Source: Nocardioides sp. InS609-2
GTDB lineage: Bacteria; Actinomycetota; Actinomycetes; Propionibacteriales; Nocardioidaceae
DNA length: 64,000 nucleotides
Direction: 5' to 3'
NCBI RefSeq assembly: GCF_023208195.1
Contig: NZ_CP060034.1
Coordinates: 4,092,001-4,156,000 of the forward strand
Part shown: positions 56,592-64,000 of the stretch, piece after piece
Layout of the letters: every line of letters begins with the position of its first letter
Position numbering within the stretch: position 1 is the first letter of the stretch
Translations under genes and position numbers: made by a program
The notes under the pieces: generated by a model
What the model saw: only the letters and a program-made list of their open reading frames with translations
Database searches by the model: none
Told to the model about the DNA's origin: nothing

Positions 56592-59500
56592 TCAGTCGCG
56601 CAGCACCTGGATGCGCACCTTGGGAGAGCGCGACTTCGTGTAGCTCGCCGTGTCGAAAGGCTGGAAGGTGACCCGAACCGTGTGGGAGCCCACCGCCAGC
56701 GGACGGCGGACGGTCGTGACCATCTCCAACTTGTTCAGGTTGAACTCCGCGAACTTCTTGCCGTCCAGCCGGATCACGATCGAGCCGCCGGTGCGCAACC
56801 GGGAGCCACCGGCCTCCACGCCGAGCTTCAGCTTCGGCGGTGCGTTGAACCGGGTCTGCACCCGGCGGAACACCGTGAGCGCGATCGCGGTGCGAGCCGC
56901 GCCGGATCCCGTGGTCGGGGTGGGTGTGGTCGGGGTGGTGCCGGGAACGGGCGTGCCGGTTGGGGGAGTGCCCGCGCCCGAGCCCGGGTCGGTTCCCGAG
57001 CCCGGACCGGTGACCGGCGCGGGTGTCGTGAAGACCTGCAGCTCCGAGGCGTGCACGATCGTGCCCCGGTCGGACTTGGTCTTGCAGTCGGTCGCGTTGT
57101 TCGGATCGTTGTCGAGCTCACCGGCATACGCCGGGTTGCCGGTGCACTGGTTCTGCAGCGCGACCAGTCGCACGGCGGACGCCTGCGTCGCCGGCACGTC
57201 GTACACGCGCATGGTCAGGTCGGGAGCGACCGGACGCGGCGCCCGGCTCGGGAACGCGTCCGCGGGCGAGGTGTAGAACCGTGTCCACGCGGCACCGGCG
57301 GAGGCGCAGTCGGCGACACACGCCTCGACGGCGAACTGCCGCAACGCGGTGAAGCGCGAACCGGAGTCCGGGTCGGCTGCGAGCGGGACCTCGTTGGGGT
57401 CAGCCGGCGCCGGCGTGAGCATGGCGCTGACCTGCACGCGACGTACGGTCTGCACGTCTCCGGCCAGGTCGACCGCGACGGACGGCGTCGTCTCGTCGAC
57501 GTTCGCGGCGGTCACGCCGCCCCAGTTGGTCTCCTCCGTGCCGTCGATGAGCTGCTCCGGGTTGAGGGAGCCCGCCGTCGAGCCGATGACGGTGGCGCCG
57601 GCGGCGGCGCTCGCGACGTTGACGTCGGTGTCGGGTACGACCACGGTGCGTGCGCCACCACCGGGCGCGACCTCGAGCGTGAACCGCTGGAAGCCGTGGT
57701 CCGGCGAGACCGCCAGCATCCGGTAGGTGCCGGGAGCGAACGGGGCGGCCGCACCGAGACCGGTCGTGCCGACCGTGTCGGCGACCGGGGTGGCCCGTGC
57801 CTCGTAGTCACCCACGTAGATGCGCGCAGCACCCGACGACTGGAACGTCACCGTGGTGTTGTCGGCCATGGGCGAGGCGAAGCTCGGCGTCGTGTCGCCC
57901 GAGCTGGCGTCCGGCGTCGAGGCGTCACGGCCCATGCCGCGGCGGGCGAACGCCGACCACATCTGCGGCAGGTCGGCCCCGCCGAAGCGCATGCTGTCGG
58001 CCGCCAGCATCGCGTCACGGGCGTCGAGCATCGACGTGTCGCCCTGCTGGAGCAGGAACGAGTCAAAGAGCAGCTGCACCCAGCGCCGGTTGCCCGGGCA
58101 GGCATCGGCCGGACGCGGGGTCTGCGTCTTCGTGGCCTGGGCACACTGCAGCTGCAGTGCCTTGTCGGCGTACGGGAACTGCGCGTCGTACTTCTCGACG
58201 AGTGCCTGGCGGACGTCCCACAGGGTGCCGTTCCAGATCTCGCCGTTGGCGTGCACCTCGTCGCCTGTGACGTCGAAGCCGTAGTCGGAGTAGTTCAGGG
58301 GGTTCTTGTCGATGGAGTAGTCGCGGATCGCGACGTCCTTGTTGCCGGTGGCGTAGACGCCCACGGCCCACGGGTTGCCGCCGTTGGAGTGGTCGTGGCT
58401 GAACTGGTACTCGCCGGCGACCAGGTCGCTCCACGACTCACCCATCGCGCCACCCTGCTCGGAGGTCAGGCCGTCGTCGGGGCCACCGACCATCCGGTTG
58501 CTGATCGCGTGGGTGTACTCGTGCCCGACGATGCCCATGTCGAGCCCGCCGTCGGTGCACGGTGCGTAGAACGCGCCGGCGATCGGCTGGAAGAGGTACT
58601 GGTTGGTGATGCCGGGCACGCCGTCCTGCAGCGCGATCTGGTTGGCGTTGTCGCGTCCCAGGTAGGACGGGGATCCGCCCGAGATCGCGCCGGCCTGGGC
58701 GTTGCCGACCTCGGAGTCACCGGCGACCCCTCCACGACCACCGTTGTCCTGCTGGAGGTTGTAGTTCTCCTCGGTGAAGCCCAGGTAGTAGGCGAAGTCG
58801 TGCATCCGGTTGTGGGCCACGAACAGGTTGCCGACCGACGCCTCGATGTCGTTGCCACCCGGTGTGAGCTGGGTCGGATCGCACTTGGAGTTGTTCCAGG
58901 AGTCGGTGAACTCCGTGGTGTACTCCCGCGTCGCGGACGTGGGCGCCTGGAACGTGCCGCCTGGAGTGAGCGGGCTGCCCCACGCCTCGTGGGTGTTGGC
59001 GTTGTTGCCGACTGTGGTGTTGGTCGGCACACCGCCTGTGAGGGAGTCCCACGGGCCGAAGGCCGCGATGTTCTCGTGCGCGCCCGCGGTGGCGGTGCAG
59101 TCGGCGGCGGGCCGCCAGCAGCCGATCACGGAGTTGCTCGGAATCTCCGTGGCGGAGTCGAGGGTCGGGTTGGCCTCGAAATAGCGCCACCTCGGCGAGA
59201 ACCCGACGTCACTGCCCCCGGGGGCGGCGGTGTCACTGGTGGACACCGCTACGGAGTACTGACCGACCACGACGGACGTCGCGTCGAACGGGCAGATCTC
59301 CACGCTGTAGGTGCCGGCCGGGATCGAGTCGGCGGAGTACGTCGCCACCTCGGGGCTGGTGAGCAGATCCTGGGACAAGAGCAAGCCGCCCGGACCGTAG
59401 ATGTTCACCGTGATGTCGTCCGCGGGTGCCGCGGTGGCGACGGTGTTGATCTGCTTCGTGGCGCCGTCACCAAGGTCGAAGGGGTGGCGGGTTCCACAGG

Positions 59501-60419
59501 TGGTCGGAGTGATCTTCCCTGTGAAGACGTTGTTGTAGACCGCGTTGTCCACCTGGTTGCGCCGGACGAGCACGTCGCCGTTGATCGCGTCGACGAGCAC
59601 GGTGTGGGCCAGGGTGGAGCCGCCGCTGACGTCGACGACGTTGGCCTCGTAGACCGGCCGTACGTCACCGTCGGAGAGAGGGAGGGCCCGCAGCCGGACC
59701 AGCTGCTCCTGCACGAGACCGGGCACCGTGAGGCGCGTCCAGCCACCGGAGACGTTGCTATCGATTCCGCCGAGCTCACTGTCGGTGACCGCGCGGCCGA
59801 CGTCGGCGGCGGCCTCGAGCCAGCCCTCCTTCGGGCTGAGGGTCGCAGCGGGCGGGGTGCCGGTGGCGCGGCTCAGGGACGACGAGACGTAGGCGACCTT
59901 CCCGTCGGTCACGCCCACGGTGACCATGCCGCCGGTGGCCGGGACGAGAGAGCCGAACTTCTGCCGGAACAGCACCGCACGGGCCGGGCTGTCCTGGAGG
60001 GCCTGGGCGTTGACGACCTCGAGATCGTCGACGGCGGCAGGGCTGACCCCGAACAGGTCGGCATGGTCGCGCAGCCAGGCCCGCGCACCCTCGGCCGGCG
60101 TACCCGGCGCCGCACCCAGGCTACCGTCGTCGGGCAGCACCGACGCGGGAGTCCCGAGGTCGTTCCAGCGCACGTGTACGCCGTCGAGGGTGGCGGCTGC
60201 CTGCCGCTGGCCGCTCAGCGGGGCGACCGCGTCGCGAACGTCGAGGTCGGCCAGGCCGGCGACCGGGTCGCCGAGTGTGCGCACCGCGTCGAGGTCGACA
60301 GCCGCAGGTGCGGCGTACGCCCCGGAGCCCGGGTCTTGACCAGTCGTGAGGGTGGCTGCGGCGACGAGGCCGGTGGCCAGCGCCACGAGGGCGAGGGTGC
60401 GGACTGCGGGGGCTGTCAT
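56592..60419 (-). CDS. Secreted M36 (fungalysin) family metalloprotease
   Basis: 1275 aa. Signal peptide (LALVALATGLVAAATLTTG), FTP-type propeptide (about 60-290; VRWNDLGTPASVLPDDGSLG, DGKVAYVSSSL), then the M36 catalytic part with the zinc site GHEYTHAISNRMVGG and the third-ligand region GESWSDLVAGEY. After it come a beta domain, a discoidin-like F5/8 C-type part (SLNPEQLIDGTEETNWGGV), a Pro/Thr/Gly linker (TPVPGTTPTTPTPTTGSG) and a basic Ig-like end. Extracellular protein breakdown. It interrupts the glycogen gene cluster between glgE and glgP. Confidence 0.92.
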   Translation of the reverse strand: MTAPAVRTLALVALATGLVAAATLTTGQDPGSGAYAAPAAVDLDAVRTLGDPVAGLADLDVRDAVAPLSGQRQAAATLDGVHVRWNDLGTPASVLPDDGSLGAAPGTPAEGARAWLRDHADLFGVSPAAVDDLEVVNAQALQDSPARAVLFRQKFGSLVPATGGMVTVGVTDGKVAYVSSSLSRATGTPPAATLSPKEGWLEAAADVGRAVTDSELGGIDSNVSGGWTRLTVPGLVQEQLVRLRALPLSDGDVRPVYEANVVDVSGGSTLAHTVLVDAINGDVLVRRNQVDNAVYNNVFTGKITPTTCGTRHPFDLGDGATKQINTVATAAPADDITVNIYGPGGLLLSQDLLTSPEVATYSADSIPAGTYSVEICPFDATSVVVGQYSVAVSTSDTAAPGGSDVGFSPRWRYFEANPTLDSATEIPSNSVIGCWRPAADCTATAGAHENIAAFGPWDSLTGGVPTNTTVGNNANTHEAWGSPLTPGGTFQAPTSATREYTTEFTDSWNNSKCDPTQLTPGGNDIEASVGNLFVAHNRMHDFAYYLGFTEENYNLQQDNGGRGGVAGDSEVGNAQAGAISGGSPSYLGRDNANQIALQDGVPGITNQYLFQPIAGAFYAPCTDGGLDMGIVGHEYTHAISNRMVGGPDDGLTSEQGGAMGESWSDLVAGEYQFSHDHSNGGNPWAVGVYATGNKDVAIRDYSIDKNPLNYSDYGFDVTGDEVHANGEIWNGTLWDVRQALVEKYDAQFPYADKALQLQCAQATKTQTPRPADACPGNRRWVQLLFDSFLLQQGDTSMLDARDAMLAADSMRFGGADLPQMWSAFARRGMGRDASTPDASSGDTTPSFASPMADNTTVTFQSSGAARIYVGDYEARATPVADTVGTTGLGAAAPFAPGTYRMLAVSPDHGFQRFTLEVAPGGGARTVVVPDTDVNVASAAAGATVIGSTAGSLNPEQLIDGTEETNWGGVTAANVDETTPSVAVDLAGDVQTVRRVQVSAMLTPAPADPNEVPLAADPDSGSRFTALRQFAVEACVADCASAGAAWTRFYTSPADAFPSRAPRPVAPDLTMRVYDVPATQASAVRLVALQNQCTGNPAYAGELDNDPNNATDCKTKSDRGTIVHASELQVFTTPAPVTGPGSGTDPGSGAGTPPTGTPVPGTTPTTPTPTTGSGAARTAIALTVFRRVQTRFNAPPKLKLGVEAGGSRLRTGGSIVIRLDGKKFAEFNLNKLEMVTTVRRPLAVGSHTVRVTFQPFDTASYTKSRSPKVRIQVLRD

Positions 60420-60475
60420 GCCCCGACAACCGCGTCGGGGGCAGCCGGGTTACGCGGACAGTGTGGGGACACGGG

Positions 60476-60512
60476 CTTGGATCGATCCAAGAATGTTCGC
60501 TACCGTCGTCTC
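60476..60512 (+). promoter_or_regulatory. glgP promoter with a 16-bp palindrome
   Basis: CTTGGATCGATCCAAG (60476-60491) is a perfect palindrome over a possible -35 (TTGGAT, 60477-60482). The likely -10 TACCGT (60501-60506) follows after 18 bp, and the GTG at 60513 lies 6 bp beyond it, so the message appears leaderless. A hairpin CCCCGAC/GTCGGGG (60421-60440) lies nearer the divergent protease start. Confidence 0.55.
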
Positions 60513-63098
60513 GTGCGAGCCATTCGACGATTCACCGTGCGTCCTGTCCTCCCCGAGCCGCTGACCGCGCTGGGGGTGCTGGCTGGCAACCTGCGCTGGT
60601 CCTGGCATCCGGAGAGCCAGGACGTCTTCCGCGCTGTCGACGCGAAGGTCTGGGAGGACGTCAACCACGACCCCGTGCGCCTGCTGGGCGCCGTCGGTCG
60701 CGAGCGGCTCGACGAGCTCGCCGGCGACGAGGCGTTCCTGCAGACGCTGGGCGCCGCGCAGGCCGACCTCGACCAGTACCTCACCGGTGAGCGCTGGTAC
60801 GCCCGCAAGGCCGGGGCCGACGCGCCCCGCTCGATCGCCTACTTCTCGCCCGAGTACGGCATCACCGCCGTGCTCCCGCAGTACTCCGGTGGCCTGGGCA
60901 TCCTTGCCGGCGACCACCTCAAGGCGGCGTCCGACCTGGGCATCCCCGTCGTGGGGGTGGGCCTGCTCTACCGGCACGGCTACTTCAAGCAGTCGCTCTC
61001 TCGTGAGGGCTGGCAGCAGGAGACCTACCCGGTGCTGGACCCCGACGAGCTGCCGCTGACACTGTTGCGCGAGGCCGATGGGTCGCGCGCGACGATCTCG
61101 ATCTCGCTGCCCGACGGCCCCGACCTGCTGGCCAAGATCTTCGTGGTCAACGTCGGCCGCGTGCCGCTGCTGCTGCTCGACTCCGACATCGAGGAGAACA
61201 GCCAGCACTACCGCGACGTCACCGACCGCCTGTACGGCGGAAACTCCGAGCACCGCCTGCGCCAGGAGCTGCTCCTCGGCGTCGGTGGCGTGCGTGCGCT
61301 GCGCGCCTTCTCGCGCATCACCGGTGCACCCACGCCCGAGGTCTTCCACACCAACGAGGGCCACGCCGGCTTCCTCGGCATCGAGCGGATCCGCGAGCTC
61401 ACCGTGGCCGACGACGGTCCGCGCCTCGACTTCGACACCGCCCTCGAGGTCTCCCGGGCCGGCACGGTCTTCACGACCCACACGCCGGTGCCCGCCGGCA
61501 TCGACCGCTTCCCGCGGGAGCTCATCGAGCAGTACTTCGGCGGCGGCTCCTCGCCGACGCCGGGCGTGCCCGCCGACCGGGTGCTGAGGCTGGGTGCCGA
61601 GGACTACGACGGCGGCGACGCGGCCGTCTTCAACATGGCGGTCATGGGCTTCCGGCTCGCCCAGCGGGCCAACGGCGTCTCCAAGCTGCACGGCGTCGTC
61701 TCTCGTGGCATGTTCAACGGTCTCTGGCCGGCCTTCGACGAGGCCGAGGTGCCGATCAGCTCGATCACCAACGGCGTGCACGGCCCCACCTGGATCGCCC
61801 GCGAGATCTTCGACCTGGCTCGCTCTCGCGGTGCCGACGTCGATGGTGACGACACCGACTCGCTGTGGCCGCTGGTCGACGAGTTCGGTGGCCGGGAGCT
61901 CTGGGACCTCAAGCGGACCCTGCGAGCCCGGCTCGTCGAGGACGCTCGCGGCCGGATGAGGCGCTCGAGCATCAAGCGCGGATCCGCGCCCGCCGAGCTC
62001 GGCTGGGTCGACTCCGCACTCGACGCCGATGTGCTCACGATCGGCTTCGCGCGCCGCGTGCCGTCGTACAAGCGGCTGACGCTGATGCTGCGCGATCCCG
62101 CCCGCCTGAAGATGCTGTTGCTCGACCCCGAGCGGCCGATCCAGCTGGTCATCGCCGGCAAGGCGCACCCGGCCGACGACGGCGGCAAGAAGCTGATCCA
62201 GGAGATCGTCAAGTTCGCCGACGACCCCGAGATCCGGCACCGCATCGCGTTCCTGCCCAACTACGACATCGCGATGGCGCTGCCTCTCTACCCCGGCTGC
62301 GACGTCTGGCTCAACAACCCGCTGCGCCCTTACGAGGCGTGCGGCACGTCCGGCATGAAGGCCGCCCTCAACGGTGGCCTCAATCTGTCGATCCTCGACG
62401 GCTGGTGGGACGAGTGGTACGACGGCCAGAACGGCTGGGCGATCCCGTCGGCCGACGGCGTCGACGACCAGGACCGGCGCGACGACCTCGAGGCCAACGC
62501 GCTCTACGACCTGATCGAGAACGAGGTCGCGCCGCGGTTCTACGACGTCGACAACGAGGGCGTGCCCACCCGCTGGCTCGAGATGGTGCGGCACACGCTG
62601 AAGTCGCTCGGCCCCAAGGTGCTGGCCACCCGTCAGGTCCGTGACTACGTGCGCGACCTGTACTCCCCGGCCGCGCACACGTCGCGGGCGCTCAACTCCA
62701 ACTACGACGGCGCCCGCGAGCTCGCCGCATGGAAGCAGGGTGTGCGCCAGGCCTGGCCGTCGGTGCACGTCGAGCACGTCGAGTCGGCCGGTGTCGACGA
62801 CTCCCCGGAGGTCGGCGCGAACCTGACCGTGCGCGCGTTCGTCGCGCTCGGATCGCTGAGCCCCGACGACGTCGAGGTTCAGGTCGTGCACGGCCGCACC
62901 ACCGGCGACGACGAGCTCGCCGACTCGACCGTGAGCGTCATGCACGTCGTCGAGAGCTACGACGGCAACCGGCACCGCTTCGACGCCGACGTGTCCCTCG
63001 CCCGGTCCGGCTCGTTCGGCTACACAGTGCGGGTCGTGCCGCGTAACGACGCGCTCGCCTCGGTCGCCGAGCTCGGGTTGGTCGCCGTTCCCGCCTGA
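60513..63098 (+). CDS. glgP: Alpha-glucan phosphorylase
   Basis: 861 aa from the GTG at 60513 (VRAIRRFTVRPVLPEPLTAL). The open frame extends 4 kb upstream but only as the complement of the protease. Releases glucose 1-phosphate from alpha-1,4 glucan. N-terminal DUF3417-type part (LAGNLRWSWHPESQDVFRAV), then the GT35 body: IAYFSPEYGITAVLPQYSGG, GDHLKAASDLGIPVVGVGLL, and the PLP-lysine region YEACGTSGMKAALNGGLNLS. This is the long actinobacterial form. It faces glgX and opposes the glgE operon. Confidence 0.95.
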   Translation: MRAIRRFTVRPVLPEPLTALGVLAGNLRWSWHPESQDVFRAVDAKVWEDVNHDPVRLLGAVGRERLDELAGDEAFLQTLGAAQADLDQYLTGERWYARKAGADAPRSIAYFSPEYGITAVLPQYSGGLGILAGDHLKAASDLGIPVVGVGLLYRHGYFKQSLSREGWQQETYPVLDPDELPLTLLREADGSRATISISLPDGPDLLAKIFVVNVGRVPLLLLDSDIEENSQHYRDVTDRLYGGNSEHRLRQELLLGVGGVRALRAFSRITGAPTPEVFHTNEGHAGFLGIERIRELTVADDGPRLDFDTALEVSRAGTVFTTHTPVPAGIDRFPRELIEQYFGGGSSPTPGVPADRVLRLGAEDYDGGDAAVFNMAVMGFRLAQRANGVSKLHGVVSRGMFNGLWPAFDEAEVPISSITNGVHGPTWIAREIFDLARSRGADVDGDDTDSLWPLVDEFGGRELWDLKRTLRARLVEDARGRMRRSSIKRGSAPAELGWVDSALDADVLTIGFARRVPSYKRLTLMLRDPARLKMLLLDPERPIQLVIAGKAHPADDGGKKLIQEIVKFADDPEIRHRIAFLPNYDIAMALPLYPGCDVWLNNPLRPYEACGTSGMKAALNGGLNLSILDGWWDEWYDGQNGWAIPSADGVDDQDRRDDLEANALYDLIENEVAPRFYDVDNEGVPTRWLEMVRHTLKSLGPKVLATRQVRDYVRDLYSPAAHTSRALNSNYDGARELAAWKQGVRQAWPSVHVEHVESAGVDDSPEVGANLTVRAFVALGSLSPDDVEVQVVHGRTTGDDELADSTVSVMHVVESYDGNRHRFDADVSLARSGSFGYTVRVVPRNDALASVAELGLVAVPA

Positions 63099-63135
63099 GG
63101 GCGAGCCTGGTGCGCCGTCGTCCGCCCGGGGTGCT

Positions 63136-63430
63136 GGGGCCCGCGCGCGTAGCAGGTCGGGTCTCGGCGTCAAGAGTTCCCTGCGGCGCCTTCGGCGCTC
63201 TTGACTCCGAGCCTCTCCCGACCTGCTGAGCGGCGCCCGGGGCGGCGGCAAGCCGCCGCCCGCGCAAGCGCGGGCCCCGAAATGACACCCCGCGATTGGT
63301 CGAAAGCCGCATGGTTCTGGCCGAGATTCATGCGGTTTCTGGCCATTCGACGGGGTGCATTTCCGACCGCAGGTCGGCGTCGTCCCGATAGGCGCCAACT
63401 CGGCCCGGGTGGAGGCCGAAGACTGGCGCC
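63136..63430. other. Strongly structured intergenic stretch (five hairpins)
   Basis: Within the 383 bp between the convergent glgP and glgX stops. An outer stem GGGGCCCGCGC/GCGCGGGCCCC (63136-63146, 63268-63278) encloses hairpin A (63151-63227: AGCAGGTCGGG/CCCGACCTGCT, CTCGG/CCGAG, GTCAAGAG/CTCTTGAC, GCGCC/GGCGC) and hairpin B (63241-63260, GGCGGCGG/CCGCCGCC). Then hairpin C (63286-63357: CACCCC/GGGGTG, GTCGAA/TTCGAC, CCGCATG/CATGCGG), D (63363-63377, CCGACC/GGTCGG) and E (63391-63430: GGCGCCA/TGGCGCC, TCGGCC/GGCCGA). No coding sequence. It is far more than a terminator; a structured RNA or a palindromic repeat element are both possible. Confidence 0.6.
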
Positions 63431-63481
63431 GCGGGAGGACGATGACGTCAGCCCGACCACGACCCGCTTGTGCGGCCAAGC

Positions 63482-64000
63482 TCAGGTCTGCCGGAACACC
63501 AGCACGGAGCGGCCCTCCTGCTTGACCTGTTCGCCCGCCTTGACCTGGGTGCCGATCGGGTTCGTCGAGTCGGTGGAGAGCACGATCTCGCCGGCGGATA
63601 TCCAGGCGTTCTCGGGCAGCGTGAGCACGACGTCGTTGGGGCTGGAGTTGAGCCAGATCATGAACGACTTGTCGCGCTGCTGCTCGCCGTGGGCACCTGG
63701 GAAGCGCAACGGGTCACCCAGCACGAACAGCCCGACCGCCTTGATCGAGTCGTCGCGCCAGTCGGCGTCCGACATCTCGCGCCCCTCGGGGTGCAGCCAG
63801 ACGATGTCCTTGGGACCACCCTTGATGGTGGGCCGCCCCTCGAACCAGTGCCGCTGCCGCAGCGCCGGGTGCTCACGACGCAGCCGCAGCGCGGTCTTGG
63901 TGATCTCGTAGAGGTCGAGCCACGCGTCGTCGGGTCGCCAGTCGATCCACGAGGTCTCGTTGTCCTGGCCGTAGGCGTTGTTGTTGCCACCCTGGGTGCG
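63482..64000 (-). CDS. glgX: Glycogen debranching enzyme GlgX, C-terminal part (partial)
   Basis: The frame is open to the window edge and reads GGNNNAYGQDNETSWIDWRP, LYEITKTALRLRREHPALRQ, WLHPEGREMSDADWRDDSIK, and ends DSTNPIGTQVKAGEQVKQEG then a short tail. This is the C-terminal third of a GH13 isoamylase-type debranching enzyme, which hydrolyses the alpha-1,6 links left after GlgP. At least 172 residues are seen; the catalytic residues lie outside the window. It converges on glgP. Confidence 0.92.
   Translation of the reverse strand, partial: RTQGGNNNAYGQDNETSWIDWRPDDAWLDLYEITKTALRLRREHPALRQRHWFEGRPTIKGGPKDIVWLHPEGREMSDADWRDDSIKAVGLFVLGDPLRFPGAHGEQQRDKSFMIWLNSSPNDVVLTLPENAWISAGEIVLSTDSTNPIGTQVKAGEQVKQEGRSVLVFRQT

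Noticed and set aside
56565..60512. Very long plus-strand open frame running into glgP (over 2000 codons)
   Set aside because: Upstream of 60513 it is the complement of the M36 protease gene and has no protein character (Arg/Gly/Val-rich low complexity). Only the part from the GTG at 60513 is real.

Overview
The window is high-GC actinobacterial chromosome, most likely Nocardioides or a close relative (Nocardioidaceae). The indicators are DUF2550 directly after atpC, an actinobacterial NucS, a GlgE-pathway operon, a DUF222/HNH (13E12-type) gene, frequent GTG starts, many 1-4 bp gene overlaps and several apparently leaderless promoters. It reads as ordinary chromosome, with one small scarred patch at about 11.0-14.2 kb holding an IS5-type transposase remnant, a broken HNH gene and a duplicated 44-bp element.

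Layout. 0-2.9 kb: end of the ATP synthase operon (atpD, atpC, terminator), DUF2550, two membrane proteins. 2.8-7.7 kb: PduO cobalamin adenosyltransferase, a STAS protein, ethylmalonyl-CoA mutase, a histidine phosphatase and a second phosphatase copy cut by a TAG codon, a VOC protein. 7.7-8.5 kb: iron-box promoter, a small Cys/Lys-rich protein and ferritin. 8.5-14.2 kb: DUF952 and DUF6069 proteins, an ECF sigma factor, the scarred patch. 14.2-25.98 kb: nucS, a GNAT, a double-module 3-hydroxyacyl-CoA dehydrogenase, a PQQ-type sugar dehydrogenase, a LuxR/LAL regulator with a hairpin-rich divergent region, CGNR regulator, EamA exporter, AI-2E-type permease and a DivIVA-like coiled-coil protein. 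26.1-36.6 kb: crotonyl-CoA carboxylase/reductase, epimerase, thiolase, MeaB, a run of regulators and small proteins, and an isobutyryl-CoA-mutase-type large subunit. 36.7-49.4 kb: phosphoglucomutase, YbbN, LysR/EamA, ArsR/MFS, a GNAT-Nudix fusion, PPDK, a multicopper oxidase and a divergent cupredoxin-like secreted protein. 49.5-64 kb: glgB-maltokinase-treS-glgE, an M36 metalloprotease, glgP, a strongly structured gene-free stretch and the end of glgX.

Three metabolic themes recur. First, thiolase, 3-hydroxyacyl-CoA dehydrogenase, Ccr, epimerase, ethylmalonyl-CoA mutase, MeaB and PduO make up much of the B12-dependent ethylmalonyl-CoA route, spread over 3-36 kb; Ccr keeps its CO2-binding tetrad. 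Second, the GlgE route (TreS, maltokinase, GlgE, GlgB) faces GlgP and GlgX, with Pgm linking to hexose phosphate, so alpha-glucan synthesis and breakdown are encoded side by side. Third, iron and copper handling appear as small units (iron box plus ferritin; multicopper oxidase plus cupredoxin-like protein).

The least explained items are the multi-hairpin stretch at 63136-63430, the hairpin array at 20929-21050, and several perfect palindromes in promoters. No tRNA, rRNA or CRISPR array was recognised. All functional calls come from reading motifs and family resemblance; no database search was run.
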